A stretch of 8,098 bases of DNA from an uncultured Selenomonadales bacterium (GCA_947305445.1 CAMZDU010000036.1:1-8098), one strand, 5' to 3'. Shown: positions 1-7,581, numbered from the stretch's first letter. Translations and numbers: made by a program. Notes: generated from the letters alone by a model not told the origin.

Positions 1-561
1 GTCTTCGTTAATAATCGAGTTGTAATTTGGAATAAAGCCGTTCGTCTTGTTGGCAACCCAGCGCATGATTTTAGCTTTCTCGCCTTCAACGTCGCCGGAA
101 AAATTTGCCTCGCGCACGTCGGATTTGTAAGCGTTGGTCACGATGCGTTTAAAATTTTTGTCGAGTCCGCGCCCGATGAAATTTTTGTCAATCAGCAGAA
201 GATTCGACTCCATGAGAATATTTTCGCCGCGATAATTTTTTTCGATGAACTCGGAAAAATATTTGTGTTCGCCGTTCAGATTGTCAACGTTGTCTGCGGC
301 CAGCGCGTGGAGTATCTCTCTTAAAGTTTCGCCGCTTGCGCCGTTCGCCAAAATACTCAGCGCGGCGTTAATTCCGTACGGCGAGTAAAAAATATTGTTG
401 TCGCGGTTAAGCGTGCCGAAGTACGTCCAACAAAATTCGTCGACGCTTGTCGAGAGGTTGCGCGGAGGTTCGGGGTCGATTGCGGGCAGAGGCTCGTCAG
501 CCGCGCAGGCAAAACTCGACAAGCCCATCATAAGTATCAGCGACGCCAAAAATTTTTTCAT
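1..561 (-). CDS. Secreted serpin (serine protease inhibitor), N-terminal part, cut by window edge
   Basis: Reading the minus strand from the ATG at 559-561 gives 187 open codons running off the left edge. Residues 1-20 are a signal peptide (MKK, hydrophobic core, ACA before ADEP), so the protein is exported. A weaker alternative is a lipoprotein anchored at Cys19, but the residues before it do not fit a lipobox well. Serpin signatures follow: NIFYSP at 56-61, GASGET at 74-79 (the family's N-IFFSP and GAxGxT), and RWVANKTNGFIPNY at 167-180 (family pattern WVxxKTNGxI). Serpins are usually 370-420 residues, so about half is present. The reactive-centre loop that sets target specificity lies outside the window. 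A GGGAG ribosome site sits upstream of the ATG. It is a separate unit downstream of the pgi terminator. Known bacterial serpins inhibit environmental or host serine proteases; such a role here is inference. Confidence 0.85.
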   Translation of the reverse strand, partial: MKKFLASLILMMGLSSFACAADEPLPAIDPEPPRNLSTSVDEFCWTYFGTLNRDNNIFYSPYGINAALSILANGASGETLREILHALAADNVDNLNGEHKYFSEFIEKNYRGENILMESNLLLIDKNFIGRGLDKNFKRIVTNAYKSDVREANFSGDVEGEKAKIMRWVANKTNGFIPNYNSIINED

Positions 562-604
562 GTCAATCACTCCCAAAATTTTTTTCAAAAGTTAACAAAA
601 CCAC

Positions 605-610
605 ATTATA
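605..610 (-). promoter_or_regulatory. -10 element of the serpin promoter
   Basis: The minus strand reads a perfect TATAAT here, about 44 bases before the serpin ATG. No good -35 is present at 16-18 bases; the T-rich TTTTTA (628-633) is the nearest. The predicted start is near 598, giving a leader of about 37 bases. The preceding pgi terminator supports independent transcription. Confidence 0.5.
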
Positions 611-697
611 AACACATAAACGGCAGATAAAAATTTTGAACGGCGAAAACCAACGACGCGAAGTGTCTGCAACTCGTTATCGGCTGAACGCAACGAT

Positions 698-737
698 AAA
701 AAAAATTCCCCGTCAAATCGACAGGGGAAATTTTTTT
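698..737 (-). terminator. Rho-independent terminator of the manB-pgm-pgi unit
   Basis: On the minus strand this is a hairpin with GGGGAA/TTCCCC arms (706-711 with 724-729), an inner GTC/GAC extension (712-714 with 720-722) and a small AAATC loop. It is followed by a run of eight T (plus-strand A at 698-705). It begins about 20 bases after the pgi stop. The plus strand also has a T tract (731-737), so it could stop transcription both ways. Confidence 0.85.
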
Positions 738-755
738 GGGAAAACAGTTTACGAT

Positions 756-2210
756 TTATCCTTTGGCTTTGAGTTCCTGAAGTTTCGGACCCATGATGCG
801 TTTGTAAGCCTCGACGCCCGGCTGATTGAATGCGTCGACGTTGAGCAGTTCGCCTTCGTAAGCAACCGACATTGCAAGCAGATACATCAGCTCGCCGAGA
901 TGATATTCGTTAAGCTCCGGAAGAGTGAAGCACGCGTTAAAGCGTTTGTTGGACTTAAGCGCGTCGGCATTCGACTGGCGAGCGACTTCAAGCGCGGCAC
1001 TCATCGGCAAGCCGGAAATGTCCGCCAACTTCTTCACGGTCGGGAAAATGTTCGGGATTACGAGGTCGTTCGCCCACTTGTCGACTTTGATGAACTGAAC
1101 AACTTTATCGAGCGTACCTTCCTGGTGTTGCTGCGTCTGCGAATGCATATCGGTCGTGCCGACTGCAACGAGCGGCGTGCGGCCTTCGCAAACTTCGTTG
1201 CCTTCTTTGTCGAATTGTTTGCCGAGAGACTCTGCCAACAGTTGAATATACCATTCGGACAGCGACTTGAGATAATCGCCGTAAGGCATCATGACTTCGA
1301 TATTGCGGCCGTATTTCTTGTAAGCAAGAACTTTCAGCGCGGCATTGAGCATGGCGGGATTCTGGAAAACGTCTTCGTTCTGGCAAGCCTTGTCCATATC
1401 CTGTGCGCCCTGCAAGAACGCTTCAATATCCATGCCGATGACGGCCGCCGTTGAAAGACCGACTTCGCAGAAAACGGTAAAACGTCCGCCGACGCCGTCG
1501 GGCACCGCGAAGCATTCCCAGCCGTTGTCGACGGCGATTTGCTTGAGCAGCGTCTTCTTCTCCATGTTCGGGTCAGTGACGGCAACGATCTCGACGTCAA
1601 TGTTTTCGTCCTTTTTGAGCGCGTCAAGCATAACCATAAAGTTGCTCATGGTGTCGAGTGTGCCGCCGCTCTTGGATATACAAATCAGCATGACTTTGAA
1701 CTTGCCGTCTTTTTTGGCCGCCATGGCCTTGAGGTGGTTGATGATGTCGCCGGTTCTGCGCGGGTCGATGTTCTGGCCGCTGAAATAAACTTTCGGCAAG
1801 CCTTTGCGCTGTTCAGGCGTCCACGTGTTCCAGAATTCGCCGCAGAAAATATCGAACAAAACTTTGTTGCCCAGGAACGAGCCGCCGATACCGAGCGAGA
1901 CAACCGCGTCGACGTTGTTGCGGATTTTTTCCGTGAAGTCGTGCAGACGTTTGATTGACGCGGGGCTGTTGAGATTGAGCTTGCCGTTCTCTTCGGTGAT
2001 GTAGGGCAGTTTCGAGAAGTAAACTTTTTCGGGTGCGCCGTCTTTGCTAAGGTGTGCTTTGATGAAGCCGGTATCGCGCATGACCTTCATGGCTTCGTGA
2101 GCTTTGGCGAGCGTTTCTTTGTAGCCGTCGATGTCGGCTTGAGTGACTTTGCCTTCGCCGAACAAATTGTCATAATCGAAGCTGAAACCTGATTTCAAAG
2201 TAAGAGCCAT
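756..2210 (-). CDS. pgi: Glucose-6-phosphate isomerase
   Basis: Cytosolic enzyme interconverting glucose-6-phosphate and fructose-6-phosphate (glycolysis and gluconeogenesis); 484 residues, between the short Bacillus form (about 450) and the E. coli form (about 549). Visible motifs: SIS-type sugar-phosphate sites GIGGS (107-111) and ISKSGGT (178-184); signature DGVGGRFT (238-245); ESLGK with probable catalytic Glu327; TDMHSQ with probable ring-opening His356; and the C-terminal signature ending FNQPGVEAYK with Lys470. Bacillus-type enzymes have SKSGTT at the second SIS site, so the extra Gly is a small deviation. All catalytic residues appear present. Ribosome site AAAGGAG (2220-2226) lies 9 bases before the ATG. 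The gene follows pgm after only 37 bases and precedes a strong terminator, so it is the last gene of the unit. AAG and TTC are common here, suggesting high expression. Confidence 0.96.
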   Translation of the reverse strand: MALTLKSGFSFDYDNLFGEGKVTQADIDGYKETLAKAHEAMKVMRDTGFIKAHLSKDGAPEKVYFSKLPYITEENGKLNLNSPASIKRLHDFTEKIRNNVDAVVSLGIGGSFLGNKVLFDIFCGEFWNTWTPEQRKGLPKVYFSGQNIDPRRTGDIINHLKAMAAKKDGKFKVMLICISKSGGTLDTMSNFMVMLDALKKDENIDVEIVAVTDPNMEKKTLLKQIAVDNGWECFAVPDGVGGRFTVFCEVGLSTAAVIGMDIEAFLQGAQDMDKACQNEDVFQNPAMLNAALKVLAYKKYGRNIEVMMPYGDYLKSLSEWYIQLLAESLGKQFDKEGNEVCEGRTPLVAVGTTDMHSQTQQHQEGTLDKVVQFIKVDKWANDLVIPNIFPTVKKLADISGLPMSAALEVARQSNADALKSNKRFNACFTLPELNEYHLGELMYLLAMSVAYEGELLNVDAFNQPGVEAYKRIMGPKLQELKAKG

Positions 2211-2247
2211 TGATTAGATCTCCTTTCGCATGTGAGCGAGTTGTTAA

Positions 2248-3861
2248 TTACACCACAGAAGCAACGATTTCGCCTGCCTCTTTCTGAATTTGAGCGAGAT
2301 GCTCTGCACTGACGAAACTTTCGGCGTAGACTTTGCACATGTCTTCCGTGCCGGAAGGACGAGCCGCAAACCAGCCTTTGTCGGTGACGACTTTCAAGCC
2401 GCCGATTGACGCGCCGTTGCCCGGAGCTTTGGTGAACTTGCCGGTAATCTTCGCGCCGGCGAGAGTGTCAGCTTTGAGGTTTTCGGGAGCCAATTTGCCG
2501 AGCGCGGCTTTCTGGTCGGGCGTGGCAGGAGTATCTTTACGCGCATAATAGAACGTGCCGAATTTGTCGGTAAGTTCTTTGTGGTGCTCGGAAGGATTCT
2601 TGCCGGTCTTCGCGGTGATTTCAACGGCGAGCAAGTCCATGATGATACCGTCTTTATCGGTCGTCCAGACGCTGGCATCTTTGCAAAGGAACGACGCGCC
2701 CGCACTCTCTTCGCCGCCGAAGCCCATTGAACCATCAAACAGACCGTCAACGAACCACTTAAAGCCGACGGGAACTTCACAGAGTTTGCGTCCGATGTCA
2801 GCCGCAACTTTATCGATAAGCGAGCTTGATACGAGCGTCTTGCCGACCATGGCGTCTTTGCTCCAGCCGGGGCGATTTTGGAACAGATAACGAATTGCCA
2901 CTGCCAAATAGTGATTCGGATTCATCAAGCCCTGCGGCGTGACAATGCCGTGGCGGTCGTAGTCGGTGTCGTTGCCGAAAGCAATATCGTACTTGTCTTT
3001 AAGGCCGATAAGATTTGCCATGGCGAACGGTGACGAGCAGTCCATGCGGATTTTGCCGTCGTGGTCGGGCGGCATAAAGCTGAACGTATAATCAATGTTG
3101 GGGTTGACGAGTTTAATCGGATTTTTAATCTTGTAGACTTCGTTAATCAAATCCCAGTAGAAAATTCCGCTACCGCCGAGCGGGTCTGCGCCGACATTCA
3201 AGCCGCTGTTGATAACAGCGTCCATGTCGATGACGCGGCCGAGAGCCTCGACATATGGGCGCATATAGTCCATGAAGTGCACGTTGTCGAGTTTGATTGC
3301 ACGCTCGAACGGAACACGCTTAACAACTTTGTCGACGCCCTGAGCAATAATTTCGTTGGCACGGTTCTGGATAATCTTAGTGGTCTCTGCGGAGGCCGGA
3401 CCGCCGGTTGTCGGGTCGTATTTGATGCCGCCGTCAGTCGGAGGATTGTGCGAAGGCGTGATAACGATACCGTCAGCCTGTTTAGCCTCTTTGCGCTCGT
3501 AGTTGTGCGCAAGGATAATTCTGCTGACGACGGGCGTCGGCACGGGTTTGAAGTCTTCCTGCAGAACGATTTCGACGCCGTTTGCCGCCAAAACTTCGAC
3601 GCAGGAACGGAGCGCGGGCTCGCTGAGTGCGTGGGTGTCTGCGCCGATGTAGAGCGGGCCTTGAATTTTTTCAGCCGTGCGATATTCGTAAACCGCCTGC
3701 GCTATCGCCAAAATGTGTTGTTCGTTGAAGCTGTGGAGCTTGGAGCTGCCACGGTGTCCCGATGTGCCGAACGCGACGCCCTGAGTTTTGTTTTCCGGAT
3801 CGGGTGCCAGAGTGTAATAATCGCTGATCAAGGACGGAAGGTTGACAACATTTTTACTCAT
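2248..3861 (-). CDS. pgm: Alpha-D-phosphoglucomutase, E. coli Pgm type
   Basis: Cytosolic enzyme interconverting glucose-1-phosphate and glucose-6-phosphate, linking glycolysis to glycogen and UDP/ADP-glucose. The 537 residues follow E. coli Pgm (546) almost end to end. In order: GTSGHRG (32-38); active-site phosphoserine loop TPSHNP with Ser137; Mg-binding DTDYDR with Asp298, Asp300 and Asp302; sugar-binding GEESAG (383-388); phosphate-binding RPSGTE (501-506) in the C-terminal domain. The frame stays open upstream to an ATG at 3903, but that one has no ribosome site and would add 14 residues unlike the family. The ATG at 3861 has AAAGGGGG seven bases upstream, so I chose it. It lies 141 bases after manB and 37 before pgi, very probably co-transcribed with pgi; whether manB shares the transcript is less sure. 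Confidence 0.96.
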   Translation of the reverse strand: MSKNVVNLPSLISDYYTLAPDPENKTQGVAFGTSGHRGSSKLHSFNEQHILAIAQAVYEYRTAEKIQGPLYIGADTHALSEPALRSCVEVLAANGVEIVLQEDFKPVPTPVVSRIILAHNYERKEAKQADGIVITPSHNPPTDGGIKYDPTTGGPASAETTKIIQNRANEIIAQGVDKVVKRVPFERAIKLDNVHFMDYMRPYVEALGRVIDMDAVINSGLNVGADPLGGSGIFYWDLINEVYKIKNPIKLVNPNIDYTFSFMPPDHDGKIRMDCSSPFAMANLIGLKDKYDIAFGNDTDYDRHGIVTPQGLMNPNHYLAVAIRYLFQNRPGWSKDAMVGKTLVSSSLIDKVAADIGRKLCEVPVGFKWFVDGLFDGSMGFGGEESAGASFLCKDASVWTTDKDGIIMDLLAVEITAKTGKNPSEHHKELTDKFGTFYYARKDTPATPDQKAALGKLAPENLKADTLAGAKITGKFTKAPGNGASIGGLKVVTDKGWFAARPSGTEDMCKVYAESFVSAEHLAQIQKEAGEIVASVV

Positions 3862-3959
3862 AACGAGTCCCCCTTTGATTGAATAGTTATGACACACGCT
3901 CATTCGAGCGAAGTTGACTTTAGTTTAACGCGTTGTGAGTGCAGTTGAGCTTTCAACAA

Positions 3960-4008
3960 TTAGGAGTTAGGAATTATAATGACAACAGCTCCGAAACAAC
4001 TCCTAACT
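3960..4008. repeat. Inverted repeat of TTAGGAGTT-type heptamers between manB and pgm
   Basis: TTAGGAGTT at 3960-3968 is the reverse complement of AACTCCTAA at 3998-4006. An offset pairing, AGTTAGGA (3965-3972) with TCCTAACT (4001-4008), is equally possible because the left arm holds two tandem TTAGGA units. The right arm overlaps the manB stop codon. There is no T tract, so it is not an ordinary terminator. It may be a processing or attenuating hairpin between manB and pgm, or a dispersed repeat. A TATAAT on the minus strand (3973-3978) lies in the loop but lacks a good -35. Confidence 0.55.
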
Positions 4009-5376
4009 GTTAGAATCGCGGATAATTGCAAGCAGTTCGTCGCGTTTGGTCTCCATTAACGATTTGTCGCCGCGTGATTCGACGTTCAAGCGGATATAAG
4101 GTTCCGTCTGCGAGCCGCGCAAATTAAAACGCCAGTCGACAAAATCAACGCTGAGGCCGTCGACATGATTGACCGTACCTTTTGCGCCGTAAATATTTTC
4201 AATACGCGCCATAATTTTTTTGACGGTGTCGGTGTCGGCAACCTTGGTGTTAATCTCGCCGCTGACGGGGTGTTTAGCAATTCTGTCGGCCATAAGCTCG
4301 GAGAGCGGCTTATCGGTTTTGCACAAAAGTTCCACAATCAACAGCCAGGGAATCATACCGCTGTCGCAATAATAAAAATCGCGGAAGTAATGATGCGAAG
4401 CCATCTCGCCGCCGTAAACAGCATTTTCCGCACGCAAAGTTTCTTTCATGTAATTGTGTCCGCTACGACACATAATCGGCGTGCCGCCGTAGCTTTTGGT
4501 GATGTCAATCGTATTCCAAATGGCGCGGGGATCGTGAATAATTTTTTCGCCGCGATTTTTTTTGAGGAAAGCTTCGGCAAGTAGCCCGACCATGTAATAG
4601 CCTTCGATAAAGTTGCCGCGCTCGTCGAAGAGGAAACAGCGGTCGAAGTCGCCGTCGAAAGCAATTCCGCATGCCGCGCCGCTCTCGACGACAGCCGCCG
4701 AAGTTTCCGCACGGGCGTCCTGCAACAGCGGATTCGGCACGCCGTTGGGGAAGTAGCCGTTGCCGTTGTTGTGAACTTTAACTATGTCGAACGGCAAAAA
4801 TTTTTCCAGCTCGTTGATAATGGGACCGGCCGCGCCGTTGCCGGTGTTGATGACGACTTTCAGCGGCTTGAGATTTTTAACGTCGACGTAACTCAGTAGG
4901 CAGTTGATATAATTCGGCTGAATGTCGATGCGTTTGACGGTGCCGTTTGCTCTGCGGAACGACCAATCACGCGCTTCGTCTTCGACCGCCGCTTTTATGT
5001 CAAGCAGACCGGTTTTGGGCGAAACGGGGCGAACGCCTTTGCTGACAAATTTCATGCCGTTGTATTCTTTCGGGTTGTGCGAAGCGGTAATCATTATTCC
5101 GCCGTCGAATTTGTTAAAACCCGTTGCGAAGTAAATCATCTCGGTGCCGCACTGTCCGATGTCGTAAACGTCACAGCCCGCCTCTGTCAGTCCGCGAGCC
5201 AATGCCTCGAATAACGTCGGACCGGAAAGCCGGATATCATGACCGACGGCAACTTTCTTCGCACCGAAAATTTCGGGGAACACGCGCCCGATTCGGTAGG
5301 CGAGTTCCTGGTTTATGCTGTCGGGATAAATTCCGCGAATGTCATACGCGCCGAAGCCGGAAGTATTCACTGACAT
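4003..5376 (-). CDS. manB: Phosphomannomutase/phosphoglucomutase (ManB/CpsG type)
   Basis: Cytosolic alpha-D-phosphohexomutase of 457 residues, close in length and sequence to E. coli ManB/CpsG (456). It converts mannose-6-P to mannose-1-P for GDP-mannose; many relatives also use glucose phosphates, so dual activity is possible. Motifs: AYDIRG (10-15); phosphoserine loop TASHNP with Ser99; Mg site DGDFDR with Asp241, Asp243 and Asp245; specificity loop GGEM (322-325), which in this superfamily fits mannose/glucose use rather than N-acetylglucosamine; and RGSQTEP (420-426) for phosphate. Ribosome site AAAGGAG (5385-5391) lies 8 bases before the ATG. It is the first of three same-strand sugar-phosphate genes. 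It is a distinct branch from the neighbouring Pgm, so the two are not a recent tandem duplication. The symbol rests on similarity; substrate preference is inferred. Confidence 0.93.
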   Translation of the reverse strand: MSVNTSGFGAYDIRGIYPDSINQELAYRIGRVFPEIFGAKKVAVGHDIRLSGPTLFEALARGLTEAGCDVYDIGQCGTEMIYFATGFNKFDGGIMITASHNPKEYNGMKFVSKGVRPVSPKTGLLDIKAAVEDEARDWSFRRANGTVKRIDIQPNYINCLLSYVDVKNLKPLKVVINTGNGAAGPIINELEKFLPFDIVKVHNNGNGYFPNGVPNPLLQDARAETSAAVVESGAACGIAFDGDFDRCFLFDERGNFIEGYYMVGLLAEAFLKKNRGEKIIHDPRAIWNTIDITKSYGGTPIMCRSGHNYMKETLRAENAVYGGEMASHHYFRDFYYCDSGMIPWLLIVELLCKTDKPLSELMADRIAKHPVSGEINTKVADTDTVKKIMARIENIYGAKGTVNHVDGLSVDFVDWRFNLRGSQTEPYIRLNVESRGDKSLMETKRDELLAIIRDSNS

Positions 5377-5424
5377 GGCAACCGCTCCTTTAAAGCTGAA
5401 TCCGTAGTCCTAATCGCTGATTGT

Positions 5425-5454
5425 ATTCTATTTGCCGGCAAATATTCCTGTCGA
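5425..5454 (-). promoter_or_regulatory. manB promoter with palindromic operator candidate
   Basis: The minus strand carries TCGACA (5449-5454) as -35, an 18-base spacer and TAGAAT (5425-5430) as -10, each one mismatch from consensus. The predicted start is near 5418, about 41 bases before the manB ATG. The spacer is filled by TATTTGCCGGCAAATA (5429-5444), a perfect 16-base palindrome that also touches the -10. This is where a repressor dimer would block RNA polymerase. The regulator is unknown. Confidence 0.55.
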
Positions 5455-5554
5455 ATTGGCAGAAAATTTTTTAAGCCCGTGCCGACCGCTCGAACCATAA
5501 TTAAACCCCAGACAATTAATAAAAAACGCGACATGAATCAATAACGATTGCGCG

Positions 5555-5582
5555 TTGCCAAAAACTTTCCGTGTGATATACT
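5555..5582 (+). promoter_or_regulatory. Extended -10 promoter for the small RNA
   Basis: The plus strand shows TTGCCA (5555-5560), a 16-base spacer, and TATACT (5577-5582) preceded by TG one base upstream (5574-5575), i.e. an extended -10. This is one of the best plus-strand promoters in the window, yet no plus-strand gene follows before 7891. The predicted start is near 5589. Confidence 0.5.
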
Positions 5583-5588
5583 TCGTAT

Positions 5589-5814
5589 TGTCCAAACGGA
5601 TTGGGCAACAGGGTATGTTCGACTGCGGTCGGTGTGCCAATCGTTTACGCCATGGAAAAATTCATCTGACTGTACTACGGCAAAAAATCTTTGCGGCGGA
5701 TCTTTATGGTCGTCGGCAATGTTTCAAGACTTTATGCCGTTGAAATTGATTGCACCATCAAAAATACCCTCCTCCGAAAAATTCCCCGTTGCCGTGTGTA
5801 GCGGGGAATTTTGG
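5589..5814 (+). ncRNA. Candidate structured small RNA, about 225 nt, family not recognised
   Basis: A plus-strand transcript would start after the extended -10 promoter and end at the hairpin at 5778-5812. It can form a stem of about 12 pairs with two bulged G (5594-5607 with 5635-5646), which can enclose a second hairpin, CGAC-TGCG-GTCG (5620-5631). A further long-range pairing joins AGGGTAT (5610-5616) to ATACCCT (5764-5770). Just before the terminator is CCCTCCTCC (5767-5775), an anti-Shine-Dalgarno sequence like the C-rich seed regions of several Firmicute small RNAs. I checked from memory for SRP, tmRNA, RNase P and common riboswitch cores and saw none. 6S RNA has a similar length, but its hallmark bubble is not evident. 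No convincing protein is encoded. The region separates MATE from manB and otherwise has no explanation. Confidence 0.4.
5777..5812. terminator. Bidirectional terminator of the MATE gene and the small RNA
   Basis: A perfect 10-pair stem, AAAATTCCCC (5778-5787) with GGGGAATTTT (5803-5812), plus one G-C pair at its base of loop, encloses a 13-base loop. The minus strand ends in TTTTT about 45 bases after the MATE stop. The plus strand ends in TTTT. The arms repeat the core of the pgi terminator. Confidence 0.8.
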
Positions 5815-5857
5815 TTTCAGAGGAGCGGCTCGCCGAAAATTTTTTTCGCACGGTCGA

Positions 5858-7534
5858 TTACGAATGCTCTAAACTATTACTTCGGCTAATAATCACTAAT
5901 TTATTTTCGTCGCCGCCGGTTATATAATTTTTTTCGCGGACGTTGTCGAGGAGCCGGCCGAATTGTTCGGAGGGATTGACAGGCTCGCCGTTGTCGCGGA
6001 AAATCAAAATCATTTCATCACCGTCGGGAATTATCGAGACCTCCAGCTGAAAATTTTTGTTGCGGGTAGCGTACACGTTAAAAATTTTTTCGGTAAGCGT
6101 CATCAGAAAAATTTTCCGCTCGTCGTCAAATTTAATCCTTGAAAAAAATTTTTCAAGCTCGCTCGTCAGCGCAGGTAGATTTTCCGGCGCGGCGGTCGTG
6201 TCGAAGGAAAATTGCCGAGAAAAAATTTTCGGGTCGATTAACAGCAGGCCGAACTTGTTGCGCGTGATTAATCGATTCAAAATCAGCGCGACAATAAATG
6301 AAAAGCCGACGCCCGCCCATAAAAATTTTATGCCAAAGAAGCCGGCAATCAGTCCCGCGCTCGGCAGAACGAGCAGTAGCAAAAATTTTATCAGCGCACC
6401 GAGATTCAGTCGCTCGACGTAAATGTAGTAGTTTGCAAACATCAGCGTGACGCCCAAAAATATTGTGAACGGCATAAAAATTCTGACGGCGTAGACGGCC
6501 TCCGAGTAAAGTTTTTCTTCCGGCGCGACGCCGAAAAGTCCCGGCAATACCTCCGCAAAGACGAAGCTGAACAAAATCAGCACAGCAGTCACGGCGATTG
6601 TCGAGGTGATTCCCAGATGCATGGTCTTGCGCACGCTGTGAAGTGCGCCCTCCGCGTGATACTGACAGACCATGGGTTGCAGGCAGTCGACGATTCCGGT
6701 GTAGATTGCAATCAGTAGCGTTATCATGTTGACTATGACCGTGACGATTATTAAATGCTGCTCGCCGAAACGGAAGATGACGAACGCCGAAAAAATTACG
6801 GGCAACAACGCTAGGCACAGCGTGTCCATCGAATGATACCAGCTATAAAAAATTCCGCGCCAAAATTCTTCGCCATTCCAGTAGCGCACGAAACGTAGCT
6901 GACAATTTTTTGAGAACAGATACGGCACGTGATAGAGGAAGCTGACCAAATTGCCGACGGTCGTGGCGATGGCGATGCCGAGCAGGCCGAACTTGTAGCC
7001 GAGCAAAATATCTCCCGCCATGTTGACGACGAACATTGCAATCGACGCTTTGAGGCAAATATTTTCTTCGCCTTCGGCAACGTAAATCGTGTAGAAGTAA
7101 ATGTTCAGCATGCACGGCAGAGCGACGAACATTAGCCCGCGATAATAGTCAACGGCGTAAGTCATCAGTTGCGGAGAAATTTTCCACAGCGATAAAATCT
7201 CCTCGCGGAAGACGACGAGCACGAGTGTGACGATTATCCCCGCCGCAACGGAGACTTCCGTGCCCATGCCGAAAAGTTCGTTCGCCTTGCGGCGGTCGTT
7301 GTTGCCCTTGGCATAGGAAAACATCATTGCCAGCCCGTCGGCGACCATGTAGCTTAAAAAAAATATCAGCGTCATTATCGGCGCGACGAGTGTCATTGCC
7401 GCGACCGCCTCGTCACCGACGAATTGACCGGCGACGATATTGTCGGTGAGCAACAACACGTAAGCGATTGCCATTGACGCTATCGACGCCGTGAACACCG
7501 CACGGAATCTCTCGCCGATAACGGTTTTCGTCAT
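5858..7534 (-). CDS. MATE-family transporter fused to a C-terminal RsbW-like (GHKL) ATPase domain
   Basis: Inner-membrane protein of 558 residues. Residues 1-425 look like a MATE exporter with about 12 hydrophobic segments (approximately 10-35, 44-66, 93-111, 130-152, 160-180, 184-205, 237-256, 260-285, 307-332, 350-372, 378-400 and 403-422) and the family-like TDNIVAGQFVGDEAVAAM stretch at 30-47. MATE proteins export cationic drugs or metabolites using Na+ or H+. Residues 440-558 form a soluble domain like anti-sigma/HATPase_c: an N-box-like ELEKFF...EKIFN (Glu482, Asn485), alternating strands, and a G1-like box RDNGEPVNP (513-521). The second glycine box and ATP lid are short and lack GxG, so ATP binding may be weak or lost. 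ATGs at 7564 and 7546 lack proper ribosome sites. The ATG at 7534 has GGAG 12 bases upstream, matches the usual MATE N terminus and is preferred. Substrate unknown. Confidence 0.87.
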   Translation of the reverse strand: MTKTVIGERFRAVFTASIASMAIAYVLLLTDNIVAGQFVGDEAVAAMTLVAPIMTLIFFLSYMVADGLAMMFSYAKGNNDRRKANELFGMGTEVSVAAGIIVTLVLVVFREEILSLWKISPQLMTYAVDYYRGLMFVALPCMLNIYFYTIYVAEGEENICLKASIAMFVVNMAGDILLGYKFGLLGIAIATTVGNLVSFLYHVPYLFSKNCQLRFVRYWNGEEFWRGIFYSWYHSMDTLCLALLPVIFSAFVIFRFGEQHLIIVTVIVNMITLLIAIYTGIVDCLQPMVCQYHAEGALHSVRKTMHLGITSTIAVTAVLILFSFVFAEVLPGLFGVAPEEKLYSEAVYAVRIFMPFTIFLGVTLMFANYYIYVERLNLGALIKFLLLLVLPSAGLIAGFFGIKFLWAGVGFSFIVALILNRLITRNKFGLLLIDPKIFSRQFSFDTTAAPENLPALTSELEKFFSRIKFDDERKIFLMTLTEKIFNVYATRNKNFQLEVSIIPDGDEMILIFRDNGEPVNPSEQFGRLLDNVREKNYITGGDENKLVIISRSNSLEHS

Positions 7535-7581
7535 TAAAAATTCCATCTCCAAAAATTTTTGCATTCGAGCCGCTGAAGGTG

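Noticed and set aside
636..1454. Plus-strand open frame of 272 codons opposite pgi
   Set aside because: It lies wholly within the antisense of pgi apart from its start, crosses the terminator, has no ribosome site and resembles no family; strong third-position bias in pgi keeps the frame open.
3061..3882. Plus-strand open frame of 273 codons opposite pgm
   Set aside because: Antisense shadow of a well-conserved gene; no ribosome site and low-complexity V/D/R-rich translation typical of such shadows.
3862..3903. Longer pgm start at 3903
   Set aside because: The upstream ATG lacks a ribosome site and the extra 14 residues contain the true site AAAGGGGG as codons.
5428..5640. 70-residue minus-strand frame upstream of manB
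   Set aside because: It has no ribosome site, overlaps the manB promoter palindrome and matches nothing I recognise.
5615..5743. 42-residue plus-strand frame MFDCGRCANR... with Cys at 4, 7, 36 and 41
   Set aside because: The cysteine spacing is suggestive of a small zinc protein, but no Shine-Dalgarno sits at a workable distance, codon use is unlike the neighbours, and the same bases form the RNA stems.
5731..5776. Minus-strand GGAGGAGGG followed by an ATG, as a gene start
   Set aside because: The frame closes after eight codons, and the site lies immediately after the MATE terminator with no promoter; continued reading meets several stops, with no recognisable pseudogene.
5377..5857. Riboswitch upstream of manB
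   Set aside because: I saw no known aptamer core (cobalamin, TPP, FMN, SAM, lysine, glycine, c-di-GMP, T-box), and the structured part reads on the opposite strand from manB.
5548..5889. 113-residue plus-strand frame across the manB-MATE gap
   Set aside because: It runs through the promoter and the perfect terminator hairpin and into the 3' end of the MATE gene.
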